From: an uncultured Ruminococcus sp.
GTDB taxonomy: Bacteria; Bacillota_A; Clostridia; Oscillospirales; Ruminococcaceae
NCBI GenBank assembly: GCA_937880065.1
Contig: CALFMA010000445.1
Coordinates: 1-19,488 of the forward strand
DNA length: 19,488 nt
Direction: 5' to 3'
Shown: in pieces, positions 1 through 8,330 of the stretch
Position numbering within the stretch: the first letter of the stretch is position 1
Layout: every line of letters starts with the position of its first letter
Notes under the pieces: model-generated
What the model was told of the DNA's origin: nothing
Seen by the model: the letters and a program-made list of their open reading frames with translations, nothing else
Databases searched by the model: none
Program-made: the position numbers and the translations under genes

Positions 1-828
1 GGATGGTTTCTGAAATCCGCATACGCAGGAAATAAGTTTGCACAGTTCAGCCTTGCAAATCAGTACTACTACGGTAACGGATTCTATAAGGACAAGGAAC
101 AGGCTCTGCATTGGTATATGAAAGCGGCAGAACAGGGATTGCCCTATGCAGCGTATGCCGTTGCGCAGATGTATGCAAACGGTGACGCTGTCCTGCAGGA
201 TGAGAGTAAATCACAGCAATACTACGCACAAGCACTGGCAGGCTTTCTGAAACTTGAAGAAAGTGATCGTGCAGATGATAATCTGCTGTATAAGCTCGGC
301 AGAATGTATCGCTATGGGCTTGGAACGGATGAGGATATTCCGAAAGCCTTGGAATACTTCACACGTTCAGCCAAGCACGGAAATACCAATGCCCGACGCA
401 TGATTGCCATTGAGCAGCTATCAGGTGAACACATTCCTCAGGATGTGAATAAAGCTGTGGAAACACTCACAGAGCTTTCAGATAATGGTGATGCAATGTC
501 TGCATATAGGCTTGGTAAAATCTATCTCTTTGGTGCAGCTAGTATTGAACGTGACGTTGAACTTGCAGTACAATGGCTCACAAAATCTGCAGAAAATGGT
601 AACGAATATGCACAGCAACTCCTCGACAACATGGAACAGAGAGAAAATGCTGCATTCGCATCAACTATCTTCGGATTGTTTGTCAGCTTAAGTCATGCGA
701 TTGAGGAAGACTACAACAAGAGTCACAAGAAACTGCAATCCAAGGTTGACAGTAAGATTCAACGTGTGATTCGTAAGCATAAGCAGGAACTTGGTGTCCG
801 TGATGAGCATGGAATGTCGATGCAATAA
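1..828 (+). CDS. Sel1-repeat protein, C-terminal part (MobP3-relaxase-type tail), 5' end outside window
   Basis: The frame is open from base 1 and ends at TAA 826-828, so the gene starts upstream; an internal ATG at 118 is not the true start. The protein is a chain of Sel1-like (TPR-related) helical repeats, seen as repeating A-x2-G-N/D-x2-A-x3-L/M-x2-x-Y-x2-G units with 'LGRMYRYGLG' and 'LGKIYLFGA' as clear cores. It ends in a basic stretch (KKLQSKVDSKIQRVIRKHKQ). Sel1 arrays with this tail are, from memory of the family, the C-terminal part of MobP3-type relaxase/mobilization proteins of Clostridia integrative elements; the relaxase catalytic domain would be upstream and is not visible. Sel1 repeats act in protein-protein contact. 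If correct, the left edge of the window is the end of a mobilization module. It could also be a free-standing Sel1 protein. Confidence 0.8.
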   Translation, partial: GWFLKSAYAGNKFAQFSLANQYYYGNGFYKDKEQALHWYMKAAEQGLPYAAYAVAQMYANGDAVLQDESKSQQYYAQALAGFLKLEESDRADDNLLYKLGRMYRYGLGTDEDIPKALEYFTRSAKHGNTNARRMIAIEQLSGEHIPQDVNKAVETLTELSDNGDAMSAYRLGKIYLFGAASIERDVELAVQWLTKSAENGNEYAQQLLDNMEQRENAAFASTIFGLFVSLSHAIEEDYNKSHKKLQSKVDSKIQRVIRKHKQELGVRDEHGMSMQ

Positions 829-871
829 TGTGGTGCTTACCGCAAAAGAGAAAATATATGAAATTTATATG

Positions 872-897
872 TTGTTGGCGGTCTGAACCGCCAACAA
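872..897 (+). terminator. Perfect 11-bp hairpin after the Sel1 gene
   Basis: TTGTTGGCGGT (872-882), loop CTGA, ACCGCCAACAA (887-897) form a perfect stem. It lies 44 bases after the Sel1 stop codon and is followed by a T-rich but not pure-T stretch (TCTATTTACATTT), so it is a probable but imperfect intrinsic terminator. It separates the Sel1 gene from the promoter of the next operon. Confidence 0.55.
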
Positions 898-901
898 TCT
901 A

Positions 902-930
902 TTTACATTTACCAAAAAATATGTTATAAT
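902..930 (+). promoter_or_regulatory. Sigma-A type promoter of the WYL / MmeI-like operon
   Basis: TTTACA (902-907), a 17-base spacer and a perfect TATAAT (925-930) sit 35 bases before the WYL gene's start codon. A loose ATATG...CATAT inverted pair brackets the -10 and might be an operator for the WYL protein, but that is a guess. Confidence 0.65.
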
Positions 931-964
931 AATACTAAGCATATCTTGTTATCGGAGGTGTCAC

Positions 965-1954
965 ATGGAAAGAGATAAAAACAGGAAACTCAAGCTGCTG
1001 AAACTACTGGAAATCCTGCAGAGAGAAACAGATGAACAGCATCCTATGAAAACAACTGACATCTGTCGTCGGATGGAAGATATGGACATCTCCTGTGACC
1101 GAAGAATACTTGCTTCGGAAATTCAGACCTTGCGTGAGCAGGGATATGAGATACAGCAATGTCAGGTTGGCAGAGCAAAAGGCTACTTTATTGCGGATCG
1201 TGCGTTTAAAGTGCCGGAACTTCGCATGCTGCTGGATGCTGTAGAGGCCTCGCAGCTTCTCACAGAAAAAAAGACGCAGGAGCTGAAAGATAAAATTGTC
1301 AGTCTGAGCAGTGACAAACAGGCTGAAATATTGAAAAGTACTGTTGTGCGCTTCAATTCTGCAAAATCCACAAATGAACGGATCTACCATACTATCGGGA
1401 CATTGGAAGAAGCAATACGCAAAAAGAAAAAAGTCACGATTCGGTATTTTCATCTGAATGAGCAGCGTGAAAAGGTGTATCGTTCTGAAAACGGAATTCA
1501 TACAGTAGAACCGATTGCTCTTGTTTATAACAACGACAAGTACTATCTCACCTGCTACAATCCTGTTGCTGACAAGAATTACAATTACAGACTTGACCGT
1601 ATTGAATGGGTAGAGATTCTCAAAGAAAAGATAAGCAAAAACGCAGTTATACGCAGTCGGTCAGTTGCAAAATACACTGCACAGGTCTTCAAAATGTATG
1701 GTGGTGAAACTGTAAATGTAACATTGGCATTCAATGCACACATGATTGATTACATATATGAAAAATTCGGTATGGAAACTAAGATTTTTCCTCTTGACAA
1801 TGAGGAATTCACAACAAATGTCGATGTGCAGCTTAGTCCTACATTTTGGGGATGGTTGTTTCAGTTTACAGGACAGATGAGGATTACTGCACCGGAATGG
1901 GCGTGTGATGTATATGCAGAAATGCTTAAGAAAGCGATAGGAGAACAATCATGA
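965..1954 (+). CDS. HTH-WYL domain transcriptional regulator
   Basis: A 329-residue protein with an N-terminal winged-HTH region (about residues 7-75; 'RRILASEIQTLREQGYEI' is the recognition part) and a WYL domain (about 150-220), marked by 'VEPIALVYNNDKYYLTCYNP' and 'NYRLDRIEWVEIL'. A C-terminal extension of the WCX type follows. Such proteins sense a ligand, often thought to be nucleic acid or nucleotide, and most act as repressors; BrxR and CapW control phage-defence operons in this way (family knowledge). Start at ATG 965 is backed by GGAGGTG at 954-960. The stop overlaps the next start as ATGA (1951-1954), so it is translationally coupled to the restriction-modification gene and very probably regulates it, with autoregulation at the 902-930 promoter as the likely mechanism (inference). 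Confidence 0.92.
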   Translation: MERDKNRKLKLLKLLEILQRETDEQHPMKTTDICRRMEDMDISCDRRILASEIQTLREQGYEIQQCQVGRAKGYFIADRAFKVPELRMLLDAVEASQLLTEKKTQELKDKIVSLSSDKQAEILKSTVVRFNSAKSTNERIYHTIGTLEEAIRKKKKVTIRYFHLNEQREKVYRSENGIHTVEPIALVYNNDKYYLTCYNPVADKNYNYRLDRIEWVEILKEKISKNAVIRSRSVAKYTAQVFKMYGGETVNVTLAFNAHMIDYIYEKFGMETKIFPLDNEEFTTNVDVQLSPTFWGWLFQFTGQMRITAPEWACDVYAEMLKKAIGEQS

Positions 1955-4707
1955 CCGAAAAAGAACAAAAATCCGCAGCGAAGGCATTCGCTGAATACTG
2001 GAAAGATAAAGGCGATGAAAAAAGCGATACACAGAGCTTTTGGCTGTCGTTATTGCATGATGTGTACGGTGTAGAAGAACCGACAAAATATGTTAGTTTT
2101 GAAAAGCGTGTAAAGGATACCACCACCAATTTTATTGATGTGTATATTCCGTCAACAAGAGTAATGATTGAGCAGAAAACGCTTGGCAAAAATCTCCGTA
2201 AAGGGATTATACAGTCCGACGGTTCTATCCTTTCGCCCTTTCAGCAGGCGAAACGTTATATTGTGAATTTACCTGTGGACGAGCATCCACGCTGGCTGAT
2301 TACCTGTAATTTTGAGGAATTTCTCATTTATGATATGAACAAACCCAACGGCGAGCCAGAGCAGATTTTCCTCAAAGACCTGCCAAAAGAGTTCTACCGC
2401 CTGCAATTCCTTGTGGATACGGGCAGTGAACATCTCAAAAAGGAAATGGAAATCTCCTTAAAGGCTGGCGATCTCGTCGGGAAACTCTACGATGCGATTC
2501 TCAAGCAGTACAAGAATCCCGATGATCCCGAAACGCTCAAGAGCCTCAACAAGCTCTGTGTTCGTCTTGTATTCTGTCTGTATGCGGAGGATGCAGGCAT
2601 CTTCGGCAAGCACGGAATGTTCCACGATTATCTGAAAAAATATCCTGTGAACGAGGTGCGTCACAAGCTTGTGGAGCTGTTCCGCATACTTGATACAAAA
2701 GAGAACGACCGTGACCCGTATCTTGATGAGGATTTACTGGCATTCCCTTACGTCAACGGCGGTCTGTTTGCGGATGAAAATATCGAAATCCCCCGATTTA
2801 CAGAAGAAATCGTACAGCTCCTGCTGAGCAATGCAAGCGAGGATTTTGACTGGTCGGGTATCTCACCCACCATTTTCGGTGCGGTGTTTGAAAGTACGTT
2901 AAACCCCGAAACTCGCCGCAGCGGCGGTATGCACTACACCTCAATCGAGAACATCCACAAGGTCATTGATCCGCTGTTTCTTGATGCTCTGAAAGCAGAA
3001 CTGGAGGACATCAAGGCTCTGAAAGTGGAGAAAACCCGTCAGCAGAAACTGCGTGATTTCCGCAAAAAGCTGTCCTCTCTCGTGTTCCTTGACCCAGCGG
3101 CTGGCAGCGGAAACTTCCTCACGGAAACTTATATTTCGCTTCGCCGACTGGAAAATGACGCTCTTTTTGAGGAAACCCACGGCCAGATGATGCTGGGCAT
3201 GGAGAACGTGATTCAGGTGAGCATCGGGCAGTTTTACGGCATTGAAATCAACGATTTTGCGGTAACTGTTGCGAAAACTGCACTGTGGATTGCGGAGAGC
3301 CAGATGATGCAGGAAACGGAATCGCTGATGCAGATTGACCTTGATTTTCTGCCGCTGAAAAGCTATGCCAATATTGTGGAGGGCAATGCTCTGCGTATCG
3401 ACTGGGAGAGCGTTGTGCCGAAGGACAGGCTGTCTTATATCATGGGTAATCCGCCGTTTGTGGGGTATGCTTATCAAAGCAAAGAGCAAAAGGAAGATTT
3501 AATTAATGTTACTGACAATGCAGGTAAAAATCTCGATTATGTATCGGGGTGGTATTTTAAAGCAGCTAAACTGATGTCAGATACCGAAATACGAACAGCC
3601 TTTGTTTCAACAAATTCAATTTGTCAGGGTGAGCAGGTTGCTGTTGTATGGAAGCCATTATTTACAAAGTTAAATATACACATTGACTTTGCACATCAAA
3701 CATTTCGTTGGGATAGTGAAGCAAGTCTGAAAGCACATGTTCATTGTATTATCGTTGGATTTAGTGTTGCCGAAAACACTATGCCTAAACTCTTATACAG
3801 TTCTGAACGTTATCAGAAAGTAGATAATATAAATGCATATTTGGTAGAAGGCCCAGCTGTTTTTGTTGAAAAACGTACAAAACCACTTTGCTCCGTTACA
3901 GAGATTGTAAGAGGTAGCTCTCCTAATGATGACGGAAATTTATTGATGAGTGTTGAAGAATATAATGAGTATCTTAAATCAGAACCACAGGGCGAAAAAT
4001 TTATACGTCCGTTTATGATGGGCAAAGACTTTATTCAAAGGAAACCTCGTTATTGTTTTTGGCTTGTTGGTGCAAATCCGTCTGAACTTAAAAAATGCCC
4101 ATTACTGTTGAAGCGAATAGAAGCTGTAAGAGATTTTCGTTTAAAAAGCAAGAGAACAAAAACACTTGAACTTGCAAATACTCCCACACTTTTTGAGGAT
4201 ATGAGAATAAGTGATAAACGGTATATCGCTATTCCAAAGGTTTCATCAGAAGCTCGTCGATATATTCCTGTTGATTATTTAGAAAGTGCAGTTATTCCAG
4301 GCGATAAACTGTTCTTTATGAAAAACGCATCACTTTTTGATTTTGGGGTTATTATGAGTAATGTTCATAATGCTTGGATGAGAGCGGTTTGTGGCAGACT
4401 TGAAATGCGATACAGCTATTCAAACACTATCGTCTACAACAACTTCCCGTGGTGCAGTCCAACCGAGGAACAGAAAGCCAAAATCGAGAAAACCGCACAG
4501 ATGATCCTCGATGCCCGTGCGATGTATCCCGACTGCTCCCTCGCTGACCTCTACGACGAAGCGGTGATGCCTCCCGAACTGCGTAAGGCTCATCAGCTCA
4601 ATGACCGTGCTGTTATGGAAGCTTATGGCTTCTGGGGTAAGCTGAACTCGGAATCAGAGTGCGTGGCGGAGCTTATGGGGATGTATAGGGAGATGACGGA
4701 AAAGTGA
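1951..4707 (+). CDS. MmeI-like (type IIL) fused restriction endonuclease / N6-adenine DNA methyltransferase
   Basis: At 918 residues it is almost exactly the length of MmeI (919). Visible parts: an N-terminal PD-(D/E)xK-like nuclease motif, D63-X10-E74-Q-K76; a helical linker (about 160-370); SAM-binding motif I DPAAGSGNF (381-389); 'YGIEINDFAVTVAK' (429-442); and catalytic NPPF (500-503), the amino-methyltransferase signature for adenine N6. A target recognition region (about 505-823) follows, then the conserved 'RYSYSNTIVYNNFPW' and the C-terminal helical part. In this family one polypeptide recognises DNA, methylates one strand and cuts at a distance. The nuclease residues are intact, so it is probably active in restriction. 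Bases 3465-4420 (recognition domain) are much more AT-rich than both sides. BREX PglX is an alternative relative, but no other BREX genes are present. The start overlaps the WYL stop. Confidence 0.93.
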   Translation: MTEKEQKSAAKAFAEYWKDKGDEKSDTQSFWLSLLHDVYGVEEPTKYVSFEKRVKDTTTNFIDVYIPSTRVMIEQKTLGKNLRKGIIQSDGSILSPFQQAKRYIVNLPVDEHPRWLITCNFEEFLIYDMNKPNGEPEQIFLKDLPKEFYRLQFLVDTGSEHLKKEMEISLKAGDLVGKLYDAILKQYKNPDDPETLKSLNKLCVRLVFCLYAEDAGIFGKHGMFHDYLKKYPVNEVRHKLVELFRILDTKENDRDPYLDEDLLAFPYVNGGLFADENIEIPRFTEEIVQLLLSNASEDFDWSGISPTIFGAVFESTLNPETRRSGGMHYTSIENIHKVIDPLFLDALKAELEDIKALKVEKTRQQKLRDFRKKLSSLVFLDPAAGSGNFLTETYISLRRLENDALFEETHGQMMLGMENVIQVSIGQFYGIEINDFAVTVAKTALWIAESQMMQETESLMQIDLDFLPLKSYANIVEGNALRIDWESVVPKDRLSYIMGNPPFVGYAYQSKEQKEDLINVTDNAGKNLDYVSGWYFKAAKLMSDTEIRTAFVSTNSICQGEQVAVVWKPLFTKLNIHIDFAHQTFRWDSEASLKAHVHCIIVGFSVAENTMPKLLYSSERYQKVDNINAYLVEGPAVFVEKRTKPLCSVTEIVRGSSPNDDGNLLMSVEEYNEYLKSEPQGEKFIRPFMMGKDFIQRKPRYCFWLVGANPSELKKCPLLLKRIEAVRDFRLKSKRTKTLELANTPTLFEDMRISDKRYIAIPKVSSEARRYIPVDYLESAVIPGDKLFFMKNASLFDFGVIMSNVHNAWMRAVCGRLEMRYSYSNTIVYNNFPWCSPTEEQKAKIEKTAQMILDARAMYPDCSLADLYDEAVMPPELRKAHQLNDRAVMEAYGFWGKLNSESECVAELMGMYREMTEK

Positions 4708-4715
4708 GGTGCGAT

Positions 4716-4943
4716 ATGGAACAGAAAATGCTCGACAGAGCTACATACAAGAAAATAAAAGGCATGACTCGTGAGGAAATGCAGAACTTTCTGACGAACT
4801 ATTACAATAACGTCATGGCAGATGCAGAGGCTCCGCCGCTTGATTTGGGTGAGCTGAGAACAGAACTTGGCAGTATTAAGGGTGTCGGTGAAAAGCGGCT
4901 GGATGAGATTATGGCGGTGATTAAAAAACATTTAGGAGTGTAA
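4716..4943 (+). CDS. Small helix-hairpin-helix protein
   Basis: A 75-residue protein whose C-terminal half carries a helix-hairpin-helix motif, 'LGSIKGVGEKRLDEIMAVI', of the non-sequence-specific DNA-binding type; GVG is the hairpin. The N-terminal half is a charged helix pair of unknown role. I chose ATG 4716 because GAGGT at 4706-4710 lies five bases ahead of it; a GTG at 4704 overlapping the previous stop is open in the same frame but has no suitable ribosome binding site. The gene follows the MmeI-like gene with an 8-base gap and so belongs to the same operon. It may be an accessory DNA-binding subunit of the restriction-modification system. No enzymatic domain is seen. Confidence 0.75.
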   Translation: MEQKMLDRATYKKIKGMTREEMQNFLTNYYNNVMADAEAPPLDLGELRTELGSIKGVGEKRLDEIMAVIKKHLGV

Positions 4944-5000
4944 TACACGGCTATATATTTCGGCTGTATCATCCGCATGATTATCAGAAAGGAGGATAAG

Positions 5001-5330
5001 ATGCATAGAATAGATATTAATGAAGCCGATTGGAAACTGTATCGCAGTAGAATAACTGTCTGGCAGGAATCATACATGGAGAGATTATGTCAGGAATATG
5101 CGGCAGTCTTAACTTCTGACAAAAATGCATCGGATAAATTCTGGGCAATTTTTGACAGAATTAAGGTCGATGGTACAAAAACAGGTGTAATTGCAAGAAA
5201 TGCTCGTTCCTCTATGATTAGTAATATCGTAAACCTTTTGCAGGAGGGTGCTATAACGGATAAAGATTTAGAGGGCTTTAGTGATGAATTGATCGAAAGA
5301 GTAAAATTCATAGAAAACAACAAGGTATAA
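5001..5330 (+). CDS. Conserved hypothetical protein, 109 residues
   Basis: A soluble, mostly helical protein with no signal peptide, membrane segment or metal-binding motif. Notable features are the N-terminal 'WKLYRSRITVWQESYMERL' and a C-terminal acidic helix. The start ATG 5001 is preceded by AAAGGAGG (4989-4996); an ATG at 4977 in the same frame lacks a site. I recall similar short proteins scattered in Clostridia but cannot assign a function. It lies 57 bases after the HhH gene and 17 bases before the kinase gene, so it could be the last gene of the defence operon or the first of the two-component operon; the short downstream gap favours co-transcription with the kinase. Confidence 0.75.
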   Translation: MHRIDINEADWKLYRSRITVWQESYMERLCQEYAAVLTSDKNASDKFWAIFDRIKVDGTKTGVIARNARSSMISNIVNLLQEGAITDKDLEGFSDELIERVKFIENNKV

Positions 5331-5347
5331 AAAGGAGCCGGAATAAA

Positions 5348-7708
5348 ATGTTAAATGAATTTTCGAAACGACAGTGTATCAAAATACGCAGAATATTTGA
5401 AACACCTGAAAATGTCAGAATCGGGATTTTTAATCTGATGTCTTTTGTAGGATTCTGCGTAAGTCTGACAGTTTTTGTTTCATCCCTGTTCAATGATGCA
5501 GCTGTAATCAATCTTGCTTCAACGGGATTCAGTGCTGTTCTGTCTGTAACACTTTTTCTGTATTCGAAAAAAACAGGAAAATACAGAGTCTGTTACATAA
5601 TCACAATAGTTGTTCTGTTTATAATTCTTTTTCCGCTGATGTTCTTTACGGCCGGAGGAATGCACAGTGGCATGCCTATGTTTTTCTCATTTGCTGTTGT
5701 GTTTACAATATTTATGCTGGAGAATAAAACCGGTCTGATTATATCTGCTTTCGAACTTGCCGAATTTCTTGTCTGCTGTCTGCTGTCAGTAAAATATCCG
5801 TCTATGGTAATATTTTTTGAAACAGAAGAAGCTGTGTACAGGGATATTGTTCTTGGAATAATAGCATGTACAGTATCGCTTGGTGTTACCGTATATCTTC
5901 AGGCAATGCTGTACAGAAGACAGTATACAAAGACACAGGAAGCCCTTGAAGATGCTGAACTGCAGAGCAGGGCGAAGGACATATTTCTGGCAAACATGAG
6001 CCATGAGATACGTACTCCTATCAACATTCTTCTTGGTATGAGTGAGATGATAGAACGTACGTCCTCTGATGAAAATGTGCTTTCATACAATCATAATATC
6101 AGGATGTTTGGCAATCAGCTTCAGGATATGGTCAAGGATATTCTTGATATTACCAGGATCGAAACAGGTAAAATCACACTGCGTAATGAACCTTACAGTC
6201 TGGAGGAGCTTGTTTCCGGACTGGAGGTTGCAGGAAAGGAACTTGCACGTGAAAAAGAACTGGATTTTAAACTGGTCAGAGATTATAAAAAATCATATTT
6301 TCTGTACGGAGACACTGACCGTATAAAACAGATAATAATGAATCTCATAAACAATGCAGTAAAATACACAAAACAGGGGCATGTAAAAGTTCATATTAAT
6401 GCTGATGATAACGGTAAGTCATGCCGCCTGAGTTTCACAGTTGAGGATACGGGAATCGGAATCCCGGAAGAAGAAAAAGAGAAAATATTTGAACTGTTTC
6501 ACCGTATAGATACTGAACACGGACGTACTGTTGAAGGCACCGGTCTGGGACTTGCAATAACAAGGCAGCTTGTTGAGCTGATGGACGGGGATATTTCTCT
6601 GGAAAGCAACATGGGAAAAGGTACAAAGTTTTATGTAAATCTTGAGCAGAATATTTCTGAAACTGAAGTTGAGCTCACTGAATCGTCAGAGGGAGTTTAT
6701 TTTATTGCACCGAATGCCGGAATTCTGGTTGCTGACGATAACAGAGATAATCTTCAGATTATGAAACTCATTCTTGAAAGAACAATGATGAAGATTGATA
6801 CGGCTGCAGGCGGTGAAGAGGCTGTCAGACTTGCGGAAAATAAAAAGTATGACATTATCATACTGGACTATATGATGCCGGATATGAACGGAATACAGGT
6901 TCTTGAGAAGATGAAGGAAAACGGAACGGAATCAGTTTTTATTTCTCTTACTGCGGATGCTGTTGCAGGAACAGCGGAGAAAATTCTCGGAGCCGGATTT
7001 GATGAGTATGTAACCAAGCCTGTAAACTGGATGAATTTCGAAAAGCTGCTTATGAAATATATTCCTGAAGACAAAATTGTATTTGAAAGCAGAAACTGTG
7101 ACAATGCGGCTGACTGTGACAGAATAGCCTCACTGAACAGTATTGCTGCGGGTAAAAGCATTGAAATTTCATCAGCACTAAAACGTGTCGGAGGAAATAT
7201 TGCTACATATGGCCGTATTCTCAGACTTTTCTGTGACAATTATTCAGTTAATTCAGCTGAAGGAAAAAAACTGTTTGAAGCCGGGGATTATGAGGCTCTG
7301 ACATTTATTGTTCACTCACTGAAATCACAGGCCCTTGGAATTGGCGCAGCTGAACTTAACAAAATAGCCGCAGCACTTGAGAAACATCTTAAGGCCGGAG
7401 ACAGTTCATATGTGGTGTGTGCATTTTCACTTCTTATGCTTGAGTGGAAACGAGCAGCAGAATGTGCTGAACTTCTTTCAGATGAAATCAGGAAAAATGA
7501 ACCGGAACGGAATTATTCAGATGAATCCGAAACAATTCTGGTCAGGAAAGCAGTTGAGGCACTGAGAAATAATGTCTGGCTTGAGGCAAAGTCGGCCCTG
7601 GAATCACTGTACTGTAAATTTCCTGATAAGGATATTTACAGACTGGCAATGGAAAAAACAGATAATCTGGAGTTCAGAAAAGCTGAAGAATTTCTTGGTA
7701 ATATATAA
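5348..7708 (+). CDS. Membrane hybrid sensor histidine kinase (HK-REC-Hpt)
   Basis: A 786-residue membrane kinase. About six hydrophobic segments lie within residues 25-190, with little extracellular loop sequence, suggesting sensing within or near the membrane. Then come the HisKA domain with phospho-acceptor H219 ('ANMSHEIRTPIN'), the N box 'NLINNAVKYT' (332-341), the ATP-lid boxes DTGIGIP (367-373) and GTGLGLA (397-403), a receiver domain with D507 in 'ILDYMMPDMNG' and K557 in 'TKPVN', and an Hpt domain with H656 in 'VHSLKSQALGIG'. This is the full set for an internal relay from H219 to D507 to H656. AAAGGAG at 5331-5337 supports ATG 5348. Its output is very probably the response regulator 14 bases downstream, whose D54 would take the phosphate from H656 (inference). 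The signal is unknown. Confidence 0.96.
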   Translation: MLNEFSKRQCIKIRRIFETPENVRIGIFNLMSFVGFCVSLTVFVSSLFNDAAVINLASTGFSAVLSVTLFLYSKKTGKYRVCYIITIVVLFIILFPLMFFTAGGMHSGMPMFFSFAVVFTIFMLENKTGLIISAFELAEFLVCCLLSVKYPSMVIFFETEEAVYRDIVLGIIACTVSLGVTVYLQAMLYRRQYTKTQEALEDAELQSRAKDIFLANMSHEIRTPINILLGMSEMIERTSSDENVLSYNHNIRMFGNQLQDMVKDILDITRIETGKITLRNEPYSLEELVSGLEVAGKELAREKELDFKLVRDYKKSYFLYGDTDRIKQIIMNLINNAVKYTKQGHVKVHINADDNGKSCRLSFTVEDTGIGIPEEEKEKIFELFHRIDTEHGRTVEGTGLGLAITRQLVELMDGDISLESNMGKGTKFYVNLEQNISETEVELTESSEGVYFIAPNAGILVADDNRDNLQIMKLILERTMMKIDTAAGGEEAVRLAENKKYDIIILDYMMPDMNGIQVLEKMKENGTESVFISLTADAVAGTAEKILGAGFDEYVTKPVNWMNFEKLLMKYIPEDKIVFESRNCDNAADCDRIASLNSIAAGKSIEISSALKRVGGNIATYGRILRLFCDNYSVNSAEGKKLFEAGDYEALTFIVHSLKSQALGIGAAELNKIAAALEKHLKAGDSSYVVCAFSLLMLEWKRAAECAELLSDEIRKNEPERNYSDESETILVRKAVEALRNNVWLEAKSALESLYCKFPDKDIYRLAMEKTDNLEFRKAEEFLGNI

Positions 7709-7722
7709 AGGAGGACAATGAG

Positions 7723-8313
7723 ATGAACAGTGCACGAATAATGGTTGTTGATGATGACATAGAGATGCTCAAGCAGGTGGCAATACTTCTTGAAAACAAA
7801 TATACTGTAAGTCTTATGAAAAGTGCGGAACAGGCTATGGAGTCACTTGGAAAAGGTGAACTTCCTGATCTTATACTTCTGGATGTCTATATGCCCGGAA
7901 CTGACGGATTTTCAATGATACAGATGCTTAAAGCCAATGAAAGACTCAGCAGAATACCAGTAATATTTCTGACCGGAATGGTTGAAACAGCTGATGAAAT
8001 AAAAGGACTGACACTTGGCGGTTCGGATTATATCCGCAAGCCGTTTTCAAGAGAAGTGCTTATGATCCGAATTTCTGTACAGCTTGCTAAAACTCCTCCG
8101 AAACACCGGATTTCAGATGAAATATTCAGTAAGCTTACGGAAAATGAACGGAAAGTGGCAGTGCTCCTCTGCGAAGGATATTCCGGAAAAGAGACAGGTG
8201 AAAAACTGTATTTTTCCTACAGTTATGTCAAGAAAGTCATTGCCTCTTTAAAGGAAAAACTTGATATCGGAAATACAAATGAACTAATCCGGAAGCTAAG
8301 GGGGGCGGAGTAA
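7723..8313 (+). CDS. Response regulator, REC + LuxR-type HTH
   Basis: A 196-residue protein with a CheY-like receiver (residues 5-120; acidic pocket D10/D11/D12, phospho-acceptor D54 in 'LLDVYMPGTDG', K107-type 'RKPFS') and a C-terminal LuxR/FixJ-type helix-turn-helix (about 137-192; 'LTENERKVAVLLCEGYSGKE' and 'SYVKKVIASLKEKLDI'). It would bind DNA as a dimer when phosphorylated. AAAGGAGG at 7707-7714 overlaps the stop of the kinase gene, so the two are co-translated. Its own target promoters are not visible. The IS element begins within two bases of its stop codon, so whatever terminator or downstream gene the operon had has been displaced; the protein itself looks complete. Confidence 0.95.
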   Translation: MNSARIMVVDDDIEMLKQVAILLENKYTVSLMKSAEQAMESLGKGELPDLILLDVYMPGTDGFSMIQMLKANERLSRIPVIFLTGMVETADEIKGLTLGGSDYIRKPFSREVLMIRISVQLAKTPPKHRISDEIFSKLTENERKVAVLLCEGYSGKETGEKLYFSYSYVKKVIASLKEKLDIGNTNELIRKLRGAE

Positions 8314-8330
8314 AGTGAAAAAATTTGTAT

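Noticed and set aside
1951..4707. BREX PglX or DISARM methyltransferase
   Set aside because: No other BREX or DISARM genes are nearby, and the length, N-terminal D-X10-ExK motif and domain order fit the MmeI-like family better.
4704..4943. GTG start at 4704 for the HhH protein
   Set aside because: It has no ribosome binding site at a useful distance, whereas ATG 4716 has GAGGT five bases upstream.
8313..8320. Target-site duplication around the IS1380 element
   Set aside because: Bases outside the candidate ends (TAAA on the left, CCAG on the right) do not match, so no duplication can be claimed.
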